DNA of 62,832 nucleotides from Rhodocyclaceae bacterium. GTDB lineage: Bacteria > Pseudomonadota > Gammaproteobacteria > Burkholderiales > Rhodocyclaceae. Shown one piece after another: positions 22,731 to 31,049 of the stretch (positions within the stretch are counted from its first letter, which is position 1; each line of letters starts with the position of its first letter). The stretch is from NCBI GenBank assembly GCA_011391215.1, contig JAABQX010000037.1, positions 1 to 62,832 of the forward strand. Direction: 5' to 3'. A program made the position numbers and the translations under genes. The notes below the pieces were generated by a model, which was not told where the DNA came from, made no database searches, and saw only the letters and a program-made list of their open reading frames with translations.

Positions 22731-23957
22731 GTGCAACAACTGATCAGCTTCACTACCGACTACACTCGCTACATCCTCAAGGGCGGCGTGAAGTTCTACG
22801 CGTGGATGGCCTCGCTTGCCGTGCTCATGGTCGGCATGATGTATGTCTTCTACCTGCAAAACACCGATGGCCTGATCGTCACCGGCATGACCAGCCAGAT
22901 TCACGACGGTCTCTACTTCGCCAACCTCGTCTTCCTCGTCGGCGTGGCGGCCGGGGCCGTGACCATCGTCTTCCCGGCCTATGCTTATCACCACGAGGGC
23001 ATGCACAAGGTTGCCGTACTGGGCGAGATGCTGGCGATCACCGCCGTGATCATGGTGATGATGTTCGTGTTTGCCCACATGGGCCGCCCCGACCGGCTCT
23101 GGCACATGGTTCCGCCCTGGGGCATCTACAGCTTCTCCTCGATGCTGGGCTGGGACGTGATGGTGCTCAACGGCTACCTGATCCTCAACGCCATTTGCGG
23201 CTTCTACTACCTGTGGTGCAAGTACACCGGCAACCCGATCAACCAGAAATGGTTCTTGCCAGTGGTATATCTCGCGATCGTCTGGGCGCTGTCGATCCAT
23301 ACCGTCACGGCCTTCCTGATCTCGACCATGCCGTCGCGTCCGATGTGGCACCACAGCATGATGCCGATCCGCTTCATCTCGACGGCGTTTGCCGCCGGTC
23401 CCGCGCTGATCATTCTGGTCTTCTTGATCATCCGCAAGAACACCAAGTTCTGGATCGATGACAGCGCCATCAACCTGCTGTCCACCATCGTCACCTGGTG
23501 CCTCGGCATCGCCATCTTCCTGACCATGTCGGAAGTCGTTGTCGAACTCTATGCCCGCACCGAGCACGCCAACGGCCTGTACTACCTGATGTTCGGCCTG
23601 CACGGGCTGACCAAGCTGGTGCCCTGGTTCTGGACATCGGTGATCCTGATGATCGGATCGTTCCTGTTCCTGATCTTCCCCGCCTACCGCCTCAACTACA
23701 AGGTGCTGCCAATCCTGTGTGTGACGACCTTCGCCGGCATCTGGATCGAAAAAGGCATGGGCCTGATCGTCCCCGGTTTCATCCCGACGCCGATCGGCGA
23801 AGTGACCGAGTATTACCCGAGCTTCGTCGAGGTGTTGTTGACCATCGGCATCTGGGCCTTTGGCTTCTTCATCCTGACTATCCTGTTGAAGGGCGCCATC
23901 GGCATCCTGCTGGGCGATATCAAATACGGCGGCTCCAAGGCCGTTGCGACGAAGTGA
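22731..23957 (+). CDS. NrfD/PsrC/DsrP-like quinone-interacting membrane protein
   Basis: 408 residues with about ten membrane helices. It belongs to the NrfD superfamily, which exchanges electrons or protons with the quinone pool. Features include the amphipathic FVFAHMGRPDRLWHMVPP (RPDR near the second/third helix is a family hallmark) and SMLGWDVMVLNGYL. The GTG at 22731 with GAGGAG eight bases before it is the likely start. It sits 10 bp after the ferredoxin gene and 10 bp before the cytochrome gene, so the three products very probably form one complex linking quinone to periplasmic carriers. Confidence 0.9.
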   Translation: MQQLISFTTDYTRYILKGGVKFYAWMASLAVLMVGMMYVFYLQNTDGLIVTGMTSQIHDGLYFANLVFLVGVAAGAVTIVFPAYAYHHEGMHKVAVLGEMLAITAVIMVMMFVFAHMGRPDRLWHMVPPWGIYSFSSMLGWDVMVLNGYLILNAICGFYYLWCKYTGNPINQKWFLPVVYLAIVWALSIHTVTAFLISTMPSRPMWHHSMMPIRFISTAFAAGPALIILVFLIIRKNTKFWIDDSAINLLSTIVTWCLGIAIFLTMSEVVVELYARTEHANGLYYLMFGLHGLTKLVPWFWTSVILMIGSFLFLIFPAYRLNYKVLPILCVTTFAGIWIEKGMGLIVPGFIPTPIGEVTEYYPSFVEVLLTIGIWAFGFFILTILLKGAIGILLGDIKYGGSKAVATK

Positions 23958-23967
23958 GGCCACGATC

Positions 23968-24792
23968 ATGAAAAAAATAGCAACTTTCGCGACGGTTCTC
24001 GCCATTTGCGGTGGTGGGCTTTACACCGTCATCGCTGCAGAAAACGCGGCCGAGCAACCGGCAACCGCAGCAGCACCGGCAGAGCCGCTGGTCTGTTTCG
24101 AGAGCCGCAAGGGCGCATCGGAAGTCACCCAGCGCGACCTCAAACCGGGCTGGCCGAACGTCAAGTGCTCGCCGACGACAGGCGCTGCGCTGTGGTACGG
24201 CGACCCCTTCGACGGCACCGTACCGATGGGCAAGATGCCGGGGCTGGAGAATCTTCCCGAAGGCCATGCGCTCGTCAAGCCGCGCTCGGAGAAGCTTGCC
24301 CTCATGCCCTTGTGTGGTACGTCCTGCCACAACGGGGTGGGTCCCCAGTTCACACCACCAACCTTGCCGAAGGACAAGAAGCCGACGCCGATTCCGACAA
24401 TGGCAGGCATGGTTCCGGATCTCGCGAACTTCCAGCATGGCCGCGACCGCATCTGGTGTCTGGATTGCCACCACGCGACCAAGCGCAACATGCTTGTCGA
24501 CAACTTCGGCGATCCGGTTAGCTTCGACCAGCCGCAGTTGCTGTGCGGCAAGTGTCACGGCGACAAGCTGCGTGACTGGCGTGACGGCATCCATGGCAAG
24601 CGCATCGGCGAATTTGCCAGCGATGGCAAGAAGCGCTGGTTCACTTGCACCGAGTGCCACAACCCGCACAATGTCCAGGATGGTCTCCGCAACAAGGGCT
24701 TTATCCAGTTGCAACCCGAGCCGTCGCCGCAGTTGCCGAAGGGCATGGCGGATGCAAGCCACGAGAAACTGCATCCGATTCCGCAACATTGA
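23968..24792 (+). CDS. Periplasmic multiheme c-type cytochrome with an unusual CX3CH motif
   Basis: 274 residues with a signal peptide (MKKIATFATVLAICGG). Three canonical heme sites are visible, CLDCH, CGKCH and CTECH, plus CGTSCH, a CX3CH motif (about residue 114). If the last also binds heme it is a tetraheme protein. Many His are available as axial ligands (for example DCHHATK). By position it would be the cytochrome subunit of the ferredoxin/NrfD complex, comparable to DsrJ, though I see no clear DsrJ similarity. Its stop overlaps the next start by one base (TGATG). Confidence 0.85.
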   Translation: MKKIATFATVLAICGGGLYTVIAAENAAEQPATAAAPAEPLVCFESRKGASEVTQRDLKPGWPNVKCSPTTGAALWYGDPFDGTVPMGKMPGLENLPEGHALVKPRSEKLALMPLCGTSCHNGVGPQFTPPTLPKDKKPTPIPTMAGMVPDLANFQHGRDRIWCLDCHHATKRNMLVDNFGDPVSFDQPQLLCGKCHGDKLRDWRDGIHGKRIGEFASDGKKRWFTCTECHNPHNVQDGLRNKGFIQLQPEPSPQLPKGMADASHEKLHPIPQH

Positions 24793-25220
24793 TGGCCGAC
24801 TCGACTGAAAAGCCCAGTCCGGTCCGGGGCGATCCCACGTGGGTCGCCCCGGCGCTGACGCGGGAAGAAAAAACCCGCAACGTCGGCAAGACGCCCGTCT
24901 TCTTCGGGCCGCCGCTGGCGATTCTCACCGATGGCCAGAACAACACCATGGAGATCAGCGGCAAGCTCAACCGTACCGCTGAACGCTACCTCGAAATCCA
25001 GCGCCGCCATGGCTTGGAGCTGACCGAACCAGAACGCAGCTGCATCGCCCATATCTGCAACATCGGTTTCATGTCCGCGCTGGAGATTGAGGAACTGTCC
25101 TTTGAGGTCGGCCTGACCCGATTTGAATGCGAGGGCCTCGACAAGGTAGCGCTTAAAAAGAAACTCGAAGCGGCCAGCTTCGCCGACCTGGTGGTCGTCG
25201 TCGAATCGCTCGGTTTCTGA
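24792..25220 (+). CDS. Unknown 142-residue soluble protein of the ferredoxin/NrfD operon
   Basis: No family is recognised. It lacks a signal peptide, so it should be cytoplasmic. The first 45 residues are polar and rich in Pro, Lys and Thr; the rest looks alpha-helical and includes SGKLNRTAERYLEIQRRHG, ERSCIAHICNIGFMSALEIE with two Cys five apart, and VGLTRFECEGLD. The Cys could bind metal or cofactor, but no known motif is matched. Translational coupling to the cytochrome gene and the hemerythrin gene 16 bp downstream tie it to the same process. Confidence 0.7.
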   Translation: MADSTEKPSPVRGDPTWVAPALTREEKTRNVGKTPVFFGPPLAILTDGQNNTMEISGKLNRTAERYLEIQRRHGLELTEPERSCIAHICNIGFMSALEIEELSFEVGLTRFECEGLDKVALKKKLEAASFADLVVVVESLGF

Positions 25221-25236
25221 TCAGAAGGAACGCACC

Positions 25237-25638
25237 ATGATGCCCAATCGTGTGCAGTGGGATCCACATTTCACCGTCGGCCACGCAGCCATGGACGAGC
25301 AGCACCAGCAACTTCTCGCACAATGCAACGTCCTGGCCGACCTGTGCGCCGCCGACGGCGGCAACAGCAGCGCCGACCCGATATTCAAGGCGGCGTTCGA
25401 CCAGTTGATGGCGGCGGCGCGCGAACATTTCGCTGCCGAGGAAGCCTTGCTCGTCGCCAGCGCCTACCCGGAAATCGAAGACTATCGCTTTGAAATCGAG
25501 GAATACGAATACCTCGCCGCAGAAATCGCCACAACGGAAAACTTCGACAAGATCGAGTTGCAGCGCTTCCTCGCGCTGTGGTGGGTCGGCCACATCATGG
25601 GCGCGGCGAAGCTGCAAGCGCCCTACTTGAGGGCCTGA
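25237..25638 (+). CDS. Hemerythrin-like diiron protein
   Basis: 133 residues. It has the bacteriohemerythrin pattern: VGHAAMDEQHQQLL at the N-terminus (His, then His in EQH), AAREHFAAEEALL (His and Glu), and a final WWVGHIMGAAKL His. The usual Asp of the last helix motif (HxxxxD) is not seen where expected (HIMGAA), so metal site geometry may differ. Such proteins bind O2 or NO. It ends the ferredoxin/NrfD operon, which supports an NO- or O2-related role. Confidence 0.85.
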   Translation: MMPNRVQWDPHFTVGHAAMDEQHQQLLAQCNVLADLCAADGGNSSADPIFKAAFDQLMAAAREHFAAEEALLVASAYPEIEDYRFEIEEYEYLAAEIATTENFDKIELQRFLALWWVGHIMGAAKLQAPYLRA

Positions 25639-25671
25639 ACGCCTCAAGCCGCAGCGCCCGAACGACGCCGA

Positions 25672-25695
25672 AAAAGTCGGCGCTGGCGGGACGGC
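25672..25695 (+). repeat. 24-bp dispersed repeat, copy 6 (perfect)
   Basis: Exact consensus, 33 bp after the hemerythrin stop and reading in its direction, between that gene and the tetR promoter. Confidence 0.95.
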
Positions 25696-25742
25696 ACATT
25701 TTTTTACACAGTCGCGCAAATGATGCGGGGAAAGTTCGCTAA

Positions 25743-25766
25743 GATAGTAACAGTTTACTTACTATC
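25743..25766. promoter_or_regulatory. Probable TetR operator
   Basis: GATAGTAA, eight bases, TTACTATC: a perfect inverted repeat ending seven bases before the tetR ATG. Inside it GTAA-CAGT-TTAC is also symmetric. Position and symmetry suggest autoregulation of the tetR-ABC exporter operon. Confidence 0.75.
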
Positions 25767-25772
25767 AAAATT

Positions 25773-26414
25773 ATGAGCGCTACTGCCGATATCGACCGCC
25801 CGCCCGCCGAAACCCGCCACCGTCATTCTGCCGAAGAGCGCCGCGAAGAAGCCGTCGAGGCGGTCATCGATCTCGCCAGCGAGCACAGCCCGGAAGGGAT
25901 CACCACCCAGGCCATCGCCACGCGCATCGGCGTCACGCATGGAGCGTTGTTCCGCCATTTTCCTGACAAGGCAGCGATCTGGCGCACGGTATTCGATTGG
26001 CTCGGGGTGCGGCTGGGGCGCGTTGCCGACACCGCCATTGCCACCGGCGGCACGCCGCTGGCGGTGCTGGAACGGCTGTTTCACGCACAAGTCGCCTTCG
26101 TCGCCGATCATCCGGGTGTGCCGCGCATCCTGTTTCACGAATTGCAACGGCCTAGCGGTTCGCCCCTGCAAAGCGTGGCGCGCAAAATCGTTGGCAGCTA
26201 TCGCGAACGCGTCAAGACCCTGATTCGCCGCGCCAAAGAAGCCGGCGAGTTGCCGGTCACGCTCGACGAAGAAGCGGCCGCCGTGCTGTTCGTTGGCACG
26301 GTGCAGGGGCTGGTGGTACAAAGCACATTGTTTTCCAGCACGATGGACATGCGTGCGGCGGCGCTGCGCATCTTTCCCCTGCTACTGAATGGTTTTCACG
26401 GAGCGAAGTCATGA
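25773..26414 (+). CDS. TetR/AcrR family regulator
   Basis: 213 residues. The N-terminal DNA-binding domain shows GITTQAIATRIGVTHGALFRHFPDKAAIW, the usual TetR helix-turn-helix ending in FRHFPDK (shown in family style; residues about 42 to 70). The C-terminal ligand domain is helical and not assignable to a ligand. It overlaps the adaptor gene by four bases and likely represses the exporter through the palindrome at 25743 to 25766. Confidence 0.93.
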   Translation: MSATADIDRPPAETRHRHSAEERREEAVEAVIDLASEHSPEGITTQAIATRIGVTHGALFRHFPDKAAIWRTVFDWLGVRLGRVADTAIATGGTPLAVLERLFHAQVAFVADHPGVPRILFHELQRPSGSPLQSVARKIVGSYRERVKTLIRRAKEAGELPVTLDEEAAAVLFVGTVQGLVVQSTLFSSTMDMRAAALRIFPLLLNGFHGAKS

Positions 26415-27583
26415 ACGCACTGGTCAAACGCAATCTTGTCCTCGGCCTGCTCGCCGTCGCCTTTCTCATCGCCTTCGGCTGGATCGTCGCCACGCAGGGG
26501 CCGCTGGCGCCTGTCAAGGTCACGCTCGACACGGCCAAGGAAACCCGCCTCGAACGCAGCTTGTTCGGCATTGCCACCGTTGAAGCGCGGCGTAGCCAGA
26601 GCATCGGCCCGACGCTCGCCGGCCGCGTGGCGCGGGTACTGGTTGATCAGGGCGACGTGGTCAAGGCGGGCCAACTGCTGGCGGAGATGGAGTTGGTCGA
26701 TATGGATGCCCGCCTCGCCGCCGGGGCCGCGTCTGCCGCCGGGGCGGCGCAGCGGGTGCACTCCGCAGAAGCCGCGCTGGCCGAAACCGGTAGCCGCGCC
26801 AAACTGGCGAAAAATAGTGCCGATCGTTACGCCGATTTGCGCAAGAAAAACTTCGTCAGCCAGGAAGCCGTCGATGCCAAAGCGTATGAAGCTGCGGCCG
26901 CCCAGTCCGCCCGCGACGCCGCCGTCGCCGCGCTAGCCGCTGCCAAGGCTGACATGCACCGCGCTCAATCCGAATTGGCCGGCACGGGCCAGAACCGTGC
27001 GCATCTGCGACTCGTCAGCCCGGTCGATGGCGTCGTCACGGCACGCCTCGCCGAGCCGGGTTCGACTGTCGTCGCCGGTCAGGCAGTGGTGCAGGTGATC
27101 GATCCGGCCAGTTTGTGGTTGCGCGTGCGCATCGACCAGGGGCGCTCGCAAGGTCTGGCGGTCGGCCTGCCGGCCGAGATCGCACTGCGCTCGCGGCCCA
27201 ACGAGAAAATCGCCGGCCGCATCGAGCGCGTCGACTGGGTGGGCGATGCGGTAACCGAGGAACGCATCGCCAATGTGGTGTTCGACAGCGCGCCCGCTGG
27301 CATCGCCATCGGCGAACTGGCAGAAGTCACGCTGCGCCTGCCGGCCATCGAGAAAGCGCTGGCGATCCCTGCGGCTGCGCTGCAACGACAAAATAACCAG
27401 AGTGGCGTCTGGCAAGCAAAGGATGGCCAGGCGCGCTTCCTGCCGATCACGCCCGGCGTTATTTCGTCCGACGGCTTTGTTGAAATCCGCCAGGGAATCG
27501 GTGCTGGCGACACGGTGATCGTGCATAGCGCCAAGGCGCTCGCCGACGGCGCCCGCATCAAACCGGTGGAAGCGCTGAAATGA
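26411..27583 (+). CDS. HlyD/DevB-type periplasmic adaptor subunit
   Basis: 390 residues. One N-terminal membrane anchor (NLVLGLLAVAFLIAFGWIV), then a lipoyl half-motif GRVARVLVDQGDVVKAGQLLAEM, an Ala-rich coiled coil, the second half-motif LRLVSPVDGVVTARLAEPG and a beta-barrel. It connects an ABC transporter to the outer membrane channel. It is coupled to tetR before it and to the permease after it by ATGA overlaps. Substrate is unknown. Confidence 0.9.
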   Translation: MNALVKRNLVLGLLAVAFLIAFGWIVATQGPLAPVKVTLDTAKETRLERSLFGIATVEARRSQSIGPTLAGRVARVLVDQGDVVKAGQLLAEMELVDMDARLAAGAASAAGAAQRVHSAEAALAETGSRAKLAKNSADRYADLRKKNFVSQEAVDAKAYEAAAAQSARDAAVAALAAAKADMHRAQSELAGTGQNRAHLRLVSPVDGVVTARLAEPGSTVVAGQAVVQVIDPASLWLRVRIDQGRSQGLAVGLPAEIALRSRPNEKIAGRIERVDWVGDAVTEERIANVVFDSAPAGIAIGELAEVTLRLPAIEKALAIPAAALQRQNNQSGVWQAKDGQARFLPITPGVISSDGFVEIRQGIGAGDTVIVHSAKALADGARIKPVEALK

Positions 27584-28782
27584 TCAACCTCGCCAGTCGC
27601 GATGTCCTCCATGGCTGGGGCAAATTCCTGTTTACCGGCGTCGGCCTCGGGCTGCTGATCGGCGCGACGCTGACCATGGGCGGCGTGTTTCGCGGCATGG
27701 TGGACGACGGCCAGGTGCTGATCGACAACAGCGGCGCCGACCTGTGGGTGGTGCAGCAAGGCACGCTCGGGCCGTATGCCGAACCGTCCAGCCTGCGCGA
27801 CGACGTGTGGCGCGGCATTGCCGGCATCGAGGGCGTGGCGGAAACCGGCAACGCCGCCTACCTGACCATCCAGATGGCGCACAACGGTAAAGACACCCGC
27901 GTGATGATCGTCGGCATTGAAGTGGATCGGCCAAATCGTCCCGGCGCGCCGCCTTACCTCATCGCCGGCCGACCGATTTTGCAGGGCCATTACGAAGCCA
28001 TTGCCGACGAGCGCGCCGGCCTGAAACTCGGCGAGCGGGTGAAGATCCGTCGCCACGACTACACCGTGGTGGGCCTGACGCGGCGCATGGTGTCGTCAAG
28101 TGGTGACCCGATGATCTTCGTGCCGCTCAAGGATGCGCAGGAAATCCAGTTCCTCAAGGACAACGACGCGCTGGTGAATGAGCGTGCGCGCACCGCCGCC
28201 AACCCGGCTTTCAACCGCCCCGGCGTGCCTGGCCTGCTCGAAGCGGCGCAAGCCAGCGCCACCCAGGCGCGCAGTGTGAATACCGTGCTGGTACGCCTTA
28301 CGCCCGGCACTGATCCAGCCACGGTGGCCAACGAAATCCAGCGCTGGAAGCGCCTCACCGCCTACACGCGGGCGCAGATGGAAGACATCCTCATCGCCAA
28401 GCTGATTGCTACCTCGGCCAAGCAGATCGGCATGTTCCTCGTCATCCTCGCCGTCGTCACCGCCGCCATCGTCGCCTTCATCATCTACACCATGACGCTC
28501 GCCAAGGTGCGCGAGATTGCCGTGCTCAAACTCATCGGCGCGAAGAATCGCATCATCGCCGGCATGATCCTGCAACAGTCGCTGGCCCTCGGCATCATCG
28601 GCTTCCTTGTTGGCCGCATCGCCGCCGGCCTGTGGGGGCCCGCGTTTCCGAAATACGTGCTGCTCTTGCCGGGCGATGCCGTCGCCGGCTTTGCCATCGT
28701 CCTGACGATCTGCGCGCTGGCGAGCAGCGTCGCCATCCGTGCCGCGCTCGCCATCGACCCCGCGGAGGCTATTGGTGGATAG
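27580..28782 (+). CDS. DevC-like ABC transporter permease
   Basis: 400 residues, FtsX/MacB fold. One membrane helix at the N-terminus (GLLIGATLTMGGVFRGMV), a large periplasmic domain with NSGADLWVVQQGTLGPYAEP, and three C-terminal helices. The sequence around the first helix resembles DevC of DevBCA exporters. Gene order adaptor-permease-ATPase matches that class. Overlaps the adaptor gene by four bases. Confidence 0.9.
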   Translation: MINLASRDVLHGWGKFLFTGVGLGLLIGATLTMGGVFRGMVDDGQVLIDNSGADLWVVQQGTLGPYAEPSSLRDDVWRGIAGIEGVAETGNAAYLTIQMAHNGKDTRVMIVGIEVDRPNRPGAPPYLIAGRPILQGHYEAIADERAGLKLGERVKIRRHDYTVVGLTRRMVSSSGDPMIFVPLKDAQEIQFLKDNDALVNERARTAANPAFNRPGVPGLLEAAQASATQARSVNTVLVRLTPGTDPATVANEIQRWKRLTAYTRAQMEDILIAKLIATSAKQIGMFLVILAVVTAAIVAFIIYTMTLAKVREIAVLKLIGAKNRIIAGMILQQSLALGIIGFLVGRIAAGLWGPAFPKYVLLLPGDAVAGFAIVLTICALASSVAIRAALAIDPAEAIGG

Positions 28783-28792
28783 GGTGGATAAG

Positions 28793-29503
28793 ATGGACAA
28801 CATTCCCGCAATCAAGCTGTCCGGCCTGAAGAAACGCTACGGCACGGGCGACGCCGCCGTCGATGCGCTGAAGGGCGTCGACATGACCATCTGGCCCGGC
28901 GAAGTCGTCGGTCTGGTCGGCCCCAGCGGCTCGGGCAAGAGCACGCTGCTCAAATGTCTCGGCGCGGTGATCGAACCCACCGCCGGGCGCATGGAACTGG
29001 CCGGCGACGTCATATACGAAGATGGCTGGAAAATCCCCGACCTGCGCGCGCTGCGCCGCGACCGCATCGGCTTCGTCTTCCAGGCCCCCTATCTGATCCC
29101 GTTTCTGGATGTCACCGACAACGTCGCCCTGCTGCCCATGCTTGCCGGCCAGGACAACGCCAGCGCCCGCAAGCGCGCCTTGGAACTCCTCACCGCCCTC
29201 GACGTGCAACACCGCGCCGGCGCGCAAATATCGCAACTCTCCGGCGGCGAACAGCAGCGTGTCGCCATCGCCCGCTCACTTGCAAACCACGCGCCGATCA
29301 TCCTCGCCGACGAACCCACCGCACCGCTTGATTCGGAACGTGCGCTAACGGTGGTGCGCATTCTCAACGACCTGGCGCGCGAATACCGCACCGCGATCAT
29401 CGTCGTCACCCATGATGAAAAGATCATCCCGACCTTCAAGCGCATCTATCACATCCGCGATGGCAAGACGCATGAAGAGGCGGGCGAGGGGCGGTCGATC
29501 TAA
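28793..29503 (+). CDS. DevA/LolD-like ABC transporter ATPase
   Basis: 236 residues. Walker A GPSGSGKST, Q-loop FVFQAPYLIPFL, signature QLSGGEQQRVAIARSL, Walker B IILADEPTAPLDSE and the H-loop VVTHDEKI are intact. The usual D-loop ALD is PLD here. ATG at 28793 is preceded by AGGGTGG; a GTG at 28775 is also possible. It ends the exporter operon; a 24-bp repeat begins eight bases after its stop. Confidence 0.93.
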   Translation: MDNIPAIKLSGLKKRYGTGDAAVDALKGVDMTIWPGEVVGLVGPSGSGKSTLLKCLGAVIEPTAGRMELAGDVIYEDGWKIPDLRALRRDRIGFVFQAPYLIPFLDVTDNVALLPMLAGQDNASARKRALELLTALDVQHRAGAQISQLSGGEQQRVAIARSLANHAPIILADEPTAPLDSERALTVVRILNDLAREYRTAIIVVTHDEKIIPTFKRIYHIRDGKTHEEAGEGRSI

Positions 29504-29510
29504 AGCGTGA

Positions 29511-29534
29511 AAAAGTCGGCTCTGGCGGGACGGC
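29511..29534 (+). repeat. 24-bp dispersed repeat, copy 7 (one mismatch)
   Basis: Differs from consensus only by T for G in GGCGCTGG. It starts eight bases after the ABC ATPase stop and reads in its direction. Confidence 0.93.
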
Positions 29535-29562
29535 ACTAACCTAGGTGGAAAGCTGCGGGCAC

Positions 29563-29576
29563 TTGATCGGGATCAT
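29563..29576 (+). promoter_or_regulatory. FNR/Dnr box before the nirV-like gene
   Basis: TTGAT-CGGG-ATCAT, one change from the FNR consensus. Its centre is about 43 bp before the ATG at 29613. Confidence 0.65.
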
Positions 29577-29612
29577 CCCGCTGCGGCCTGCCTGCGCCTA
29601 CACTGCTGCCCG

Positions 29613-30377
29613 ATGCGTTTATTGATATTTCTTGCCAGCCTGTTCGCGCTGACTGCCGCCCATGCCGACACCCGGCCCGACATCTGGCGCGAACCGTTAA
29701 CCGGCATGGAATTCATCCGCGTGCCGGGCGGCTGCTACCCGATGGGCGATACCTTCGGCGGCGGCGACCACAACGAGTTGCCGGTGCATGAGGTCTGCAT
29801 CAAGGACGTCTGGATCGGCAAGTTCGAGGTCACGCAAGGTCAGTGGCGCGCGCTGATGGAATGGAATCCCTCGGTTTATGCGCAGGGCGAGACGCATCCG
29901 GTCGATAGCGTTAACCAGTCCGACATTGCCACATTCGTGGCCCGCCTGATGGAGAAAAATCCGCAGCACACGTTTCGCCTGCCCACCGAAGCCGAGTGGG
30001 AGTTCGCCTGCCGCGCCGGTGGTCGGCAGGTGAAGTTTGGTGGCGCCGCGCCGCCGGCCGCGAATACGGCCGAATATGCCGACAAGCACAGCGAGGGAAC
30101 CCTGCCGGTGGGCAGTTTCCCCGCCAATGCGCTGGGCATTCACGACATGAGCGGCAATCTGTGGGAGTGGGTGAGCGATGTTTATACCGCCGATGCCTAC
30201 ACGCGCCATCCGCGCGATAACCCGCACTATCAGGCGGAAGGCCCGGCGCGCCTGCTGCGCGGCGGGGCCTGGAGCCACGATGCTTTCTTCGCCCGTTGCA
30301 GCAAGCGCCACATGCACTGCCGGCCGACGGCGCGTTTCGACTTCGTCGGCTTTCGTTTGGTGATGGAAGCGCGTTAG
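29613..30377 (+). CDS. Periplasmic SUMF1/formylglycine-generating-enzyme-like protein (NirV-like)
   Basis: 254 residues with a signal peptide ending at AAHA. The mature protein has the SUMF1 fold signatures: MEFIRVPGGCYPMG, EVCIKDVWIGKFEVTQGQWRALM, RLPTEAEWEFACRAGG, DMSGNLWEWVSDVY and LLRGGAWSHDA. The active-site Cys pair of true sulfatase activators is not evident. NirV proteins of this family accompany denitrification genes in many bacteria; their role is unknown. A close FNR/Dnr box and the neighbouring DUF2249 and HPP genes support that link. Confidence 0.82.
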   Translation: MRLLIFLASLFALTAAHADTRPDIWREPLTGMEFIRVPGGCYPMGDTFGGGDHNELPVHEVCIKDVWIGKFEVTQGQWRALMEWNPSVYAQGETHPVDSVNQSDIATFVARLMEKNPQHTFRLPTEAEWEFACRAGGRQVKFGGAAPPAANTAEYADKHSEGTLPVGSFPANALGIHDMSGNLWEWVSDVYTADAYTRHPRDNPHYQAEGPARLLRGGAWSHDAFFARCSKRHMHCRPTARFDFVGFRLVMEAR

Positions 30378-30433
30378 AGCGTCGGCGTACCCCATGCGGG
30401 GCATTCCATGACCGCAGGAAATCCCCGTGGGAC

Positions 30434-30446
30434 TGGCAGGACGGCG
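30434..30446 (+). repeat. Truncated relic of the 24-bp dispersed repeat
   Basis: CTGGCAGGACGGC, 13 bases identical to the 3-prime half of the variant copy at 37970 to 37993; the AAAAGTCGGCG half is not recognisable. It lies 57 bp after the nirV-like stop in the same direction. Could be a decayed copy or chance. Confidence 0.45.
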
Positions 30447-30457
30447 TACCGGCAACC

Positions 30458-30471
30458 TGATCCAGGTCAAT
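30458..30471 (+). promoter_or_regulatory. Weak FNR/Dnr-like box before the DUF2249 gene
   Basis: CTGAT-CCAG-GTCAA, two changes from consensus, about 65 bp before the ATG at 30530. Support comes mainly from the denitrification-linked gene content downstream. Confidence 0.4.
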
Positions 30472-30529
30472 TACCCGATAAGTGTCGTCAACTAAGATGA
30501 CCGACCTCATTATCCAACGGAGTTTTTCC

Positions 30530-30793
30530 ATGACCACGATCCCTGTTCATAACCACACCAACCAGGACGGCATTTATGGCTTCGACGCACGCGGCATCGC
30601 CAAACGCTTTCGCCATGCCGCCATCTTTGGCGCACTCGATGCCCTGAATGCCGGGGAAGTGATGCGTTTCGTCAACGACCACGATCCGATTCCCCTGCTG
30701 CAGCAGATGCAGGCGCGCTACGGCGAGAGTGTCGAGATCGCCTATCGTCAGCGTGAAGCGGAAGGTGTGATGATCGATTTCATCAAGCGCTGA
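30530..30793 (+). CDS. DUF2249 family small protein
   Basis: 87 residues. GIYGFDARGIAKRFRHAAIFGALDALNAGEVMRFVNDHDP fits the TusA-like DUF2249 fold (parts of the motif: DAR near the start, then HDPIPLL). These proteins often neighbour hemerythrins, HPP proteins and denitrification genes; no activity is established. An ATG after GGAGTTTTTCC is chosen. It starts an apparent operon with the next three genes. Confidence 0.82.
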   Translation: MTTIPVHNHTNQDGIYGFDARGIAKRFRHAAIFGALDALNAGEVMRFVNDHDPIPLLQQMQARYGESVEIAYRQREAEGVMIDFIKR

Positions 30794-30848
30794 ACGAAGC
30801 TCGCCGGTATCATCACCCGGCGTTGCCCTGTCACCGAGGAGTTGAAGC

Positions 30849-31049
30849 ATGCCTGAGACGCTTGCGGAAAATCTTGTCCTGGATACCGATCACGAGCCCG
30901 AACTGACTGATGAAGATATTCTCGACGCCATGCAACATGTGCCGGGCTATCTCGATATCAGCACCGAGGACTTTCGCGTTATTTACCACCTGGCCTGGCG
31001 TCATGCCATTGCACGCTTGCGTTTGCGCCAGCAAGGCAGCAGTCAATGA
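30849..31049 (+). CDS. Small acidic protein upstream of HPP gene
   Basis: 66 residues. Acidic and helical (EPELTDEDILDAMQHVPGYLDIS, given in two overlapping parts elsewhere), ending in a basic tail WRHAIARLRLRQQG. No family name is recognised, but a good ribosome site (GAGGAGTTGAAGC) and a four-base overlap with the HPP gene show it is real. It may be a regulatory or docking partner of the membrane protein. Confidence 0.7.
   Translation: MPETLAENLVLDTDHEPELTDEDILDAMQHVPGYLDISTEDFRVIYHLAWRHAIARLRLRQQGSSQ

Noticed and set aside
21626-25220. Dsr sulfite-oxidation or tetrathionate reductase operon
   Set aside because: No dsrAB, dsrMK, dsrC-type C-terminal Cys pair or molybdopterin subunit is present; only the O/P/J-like electron-transfer part is similar.
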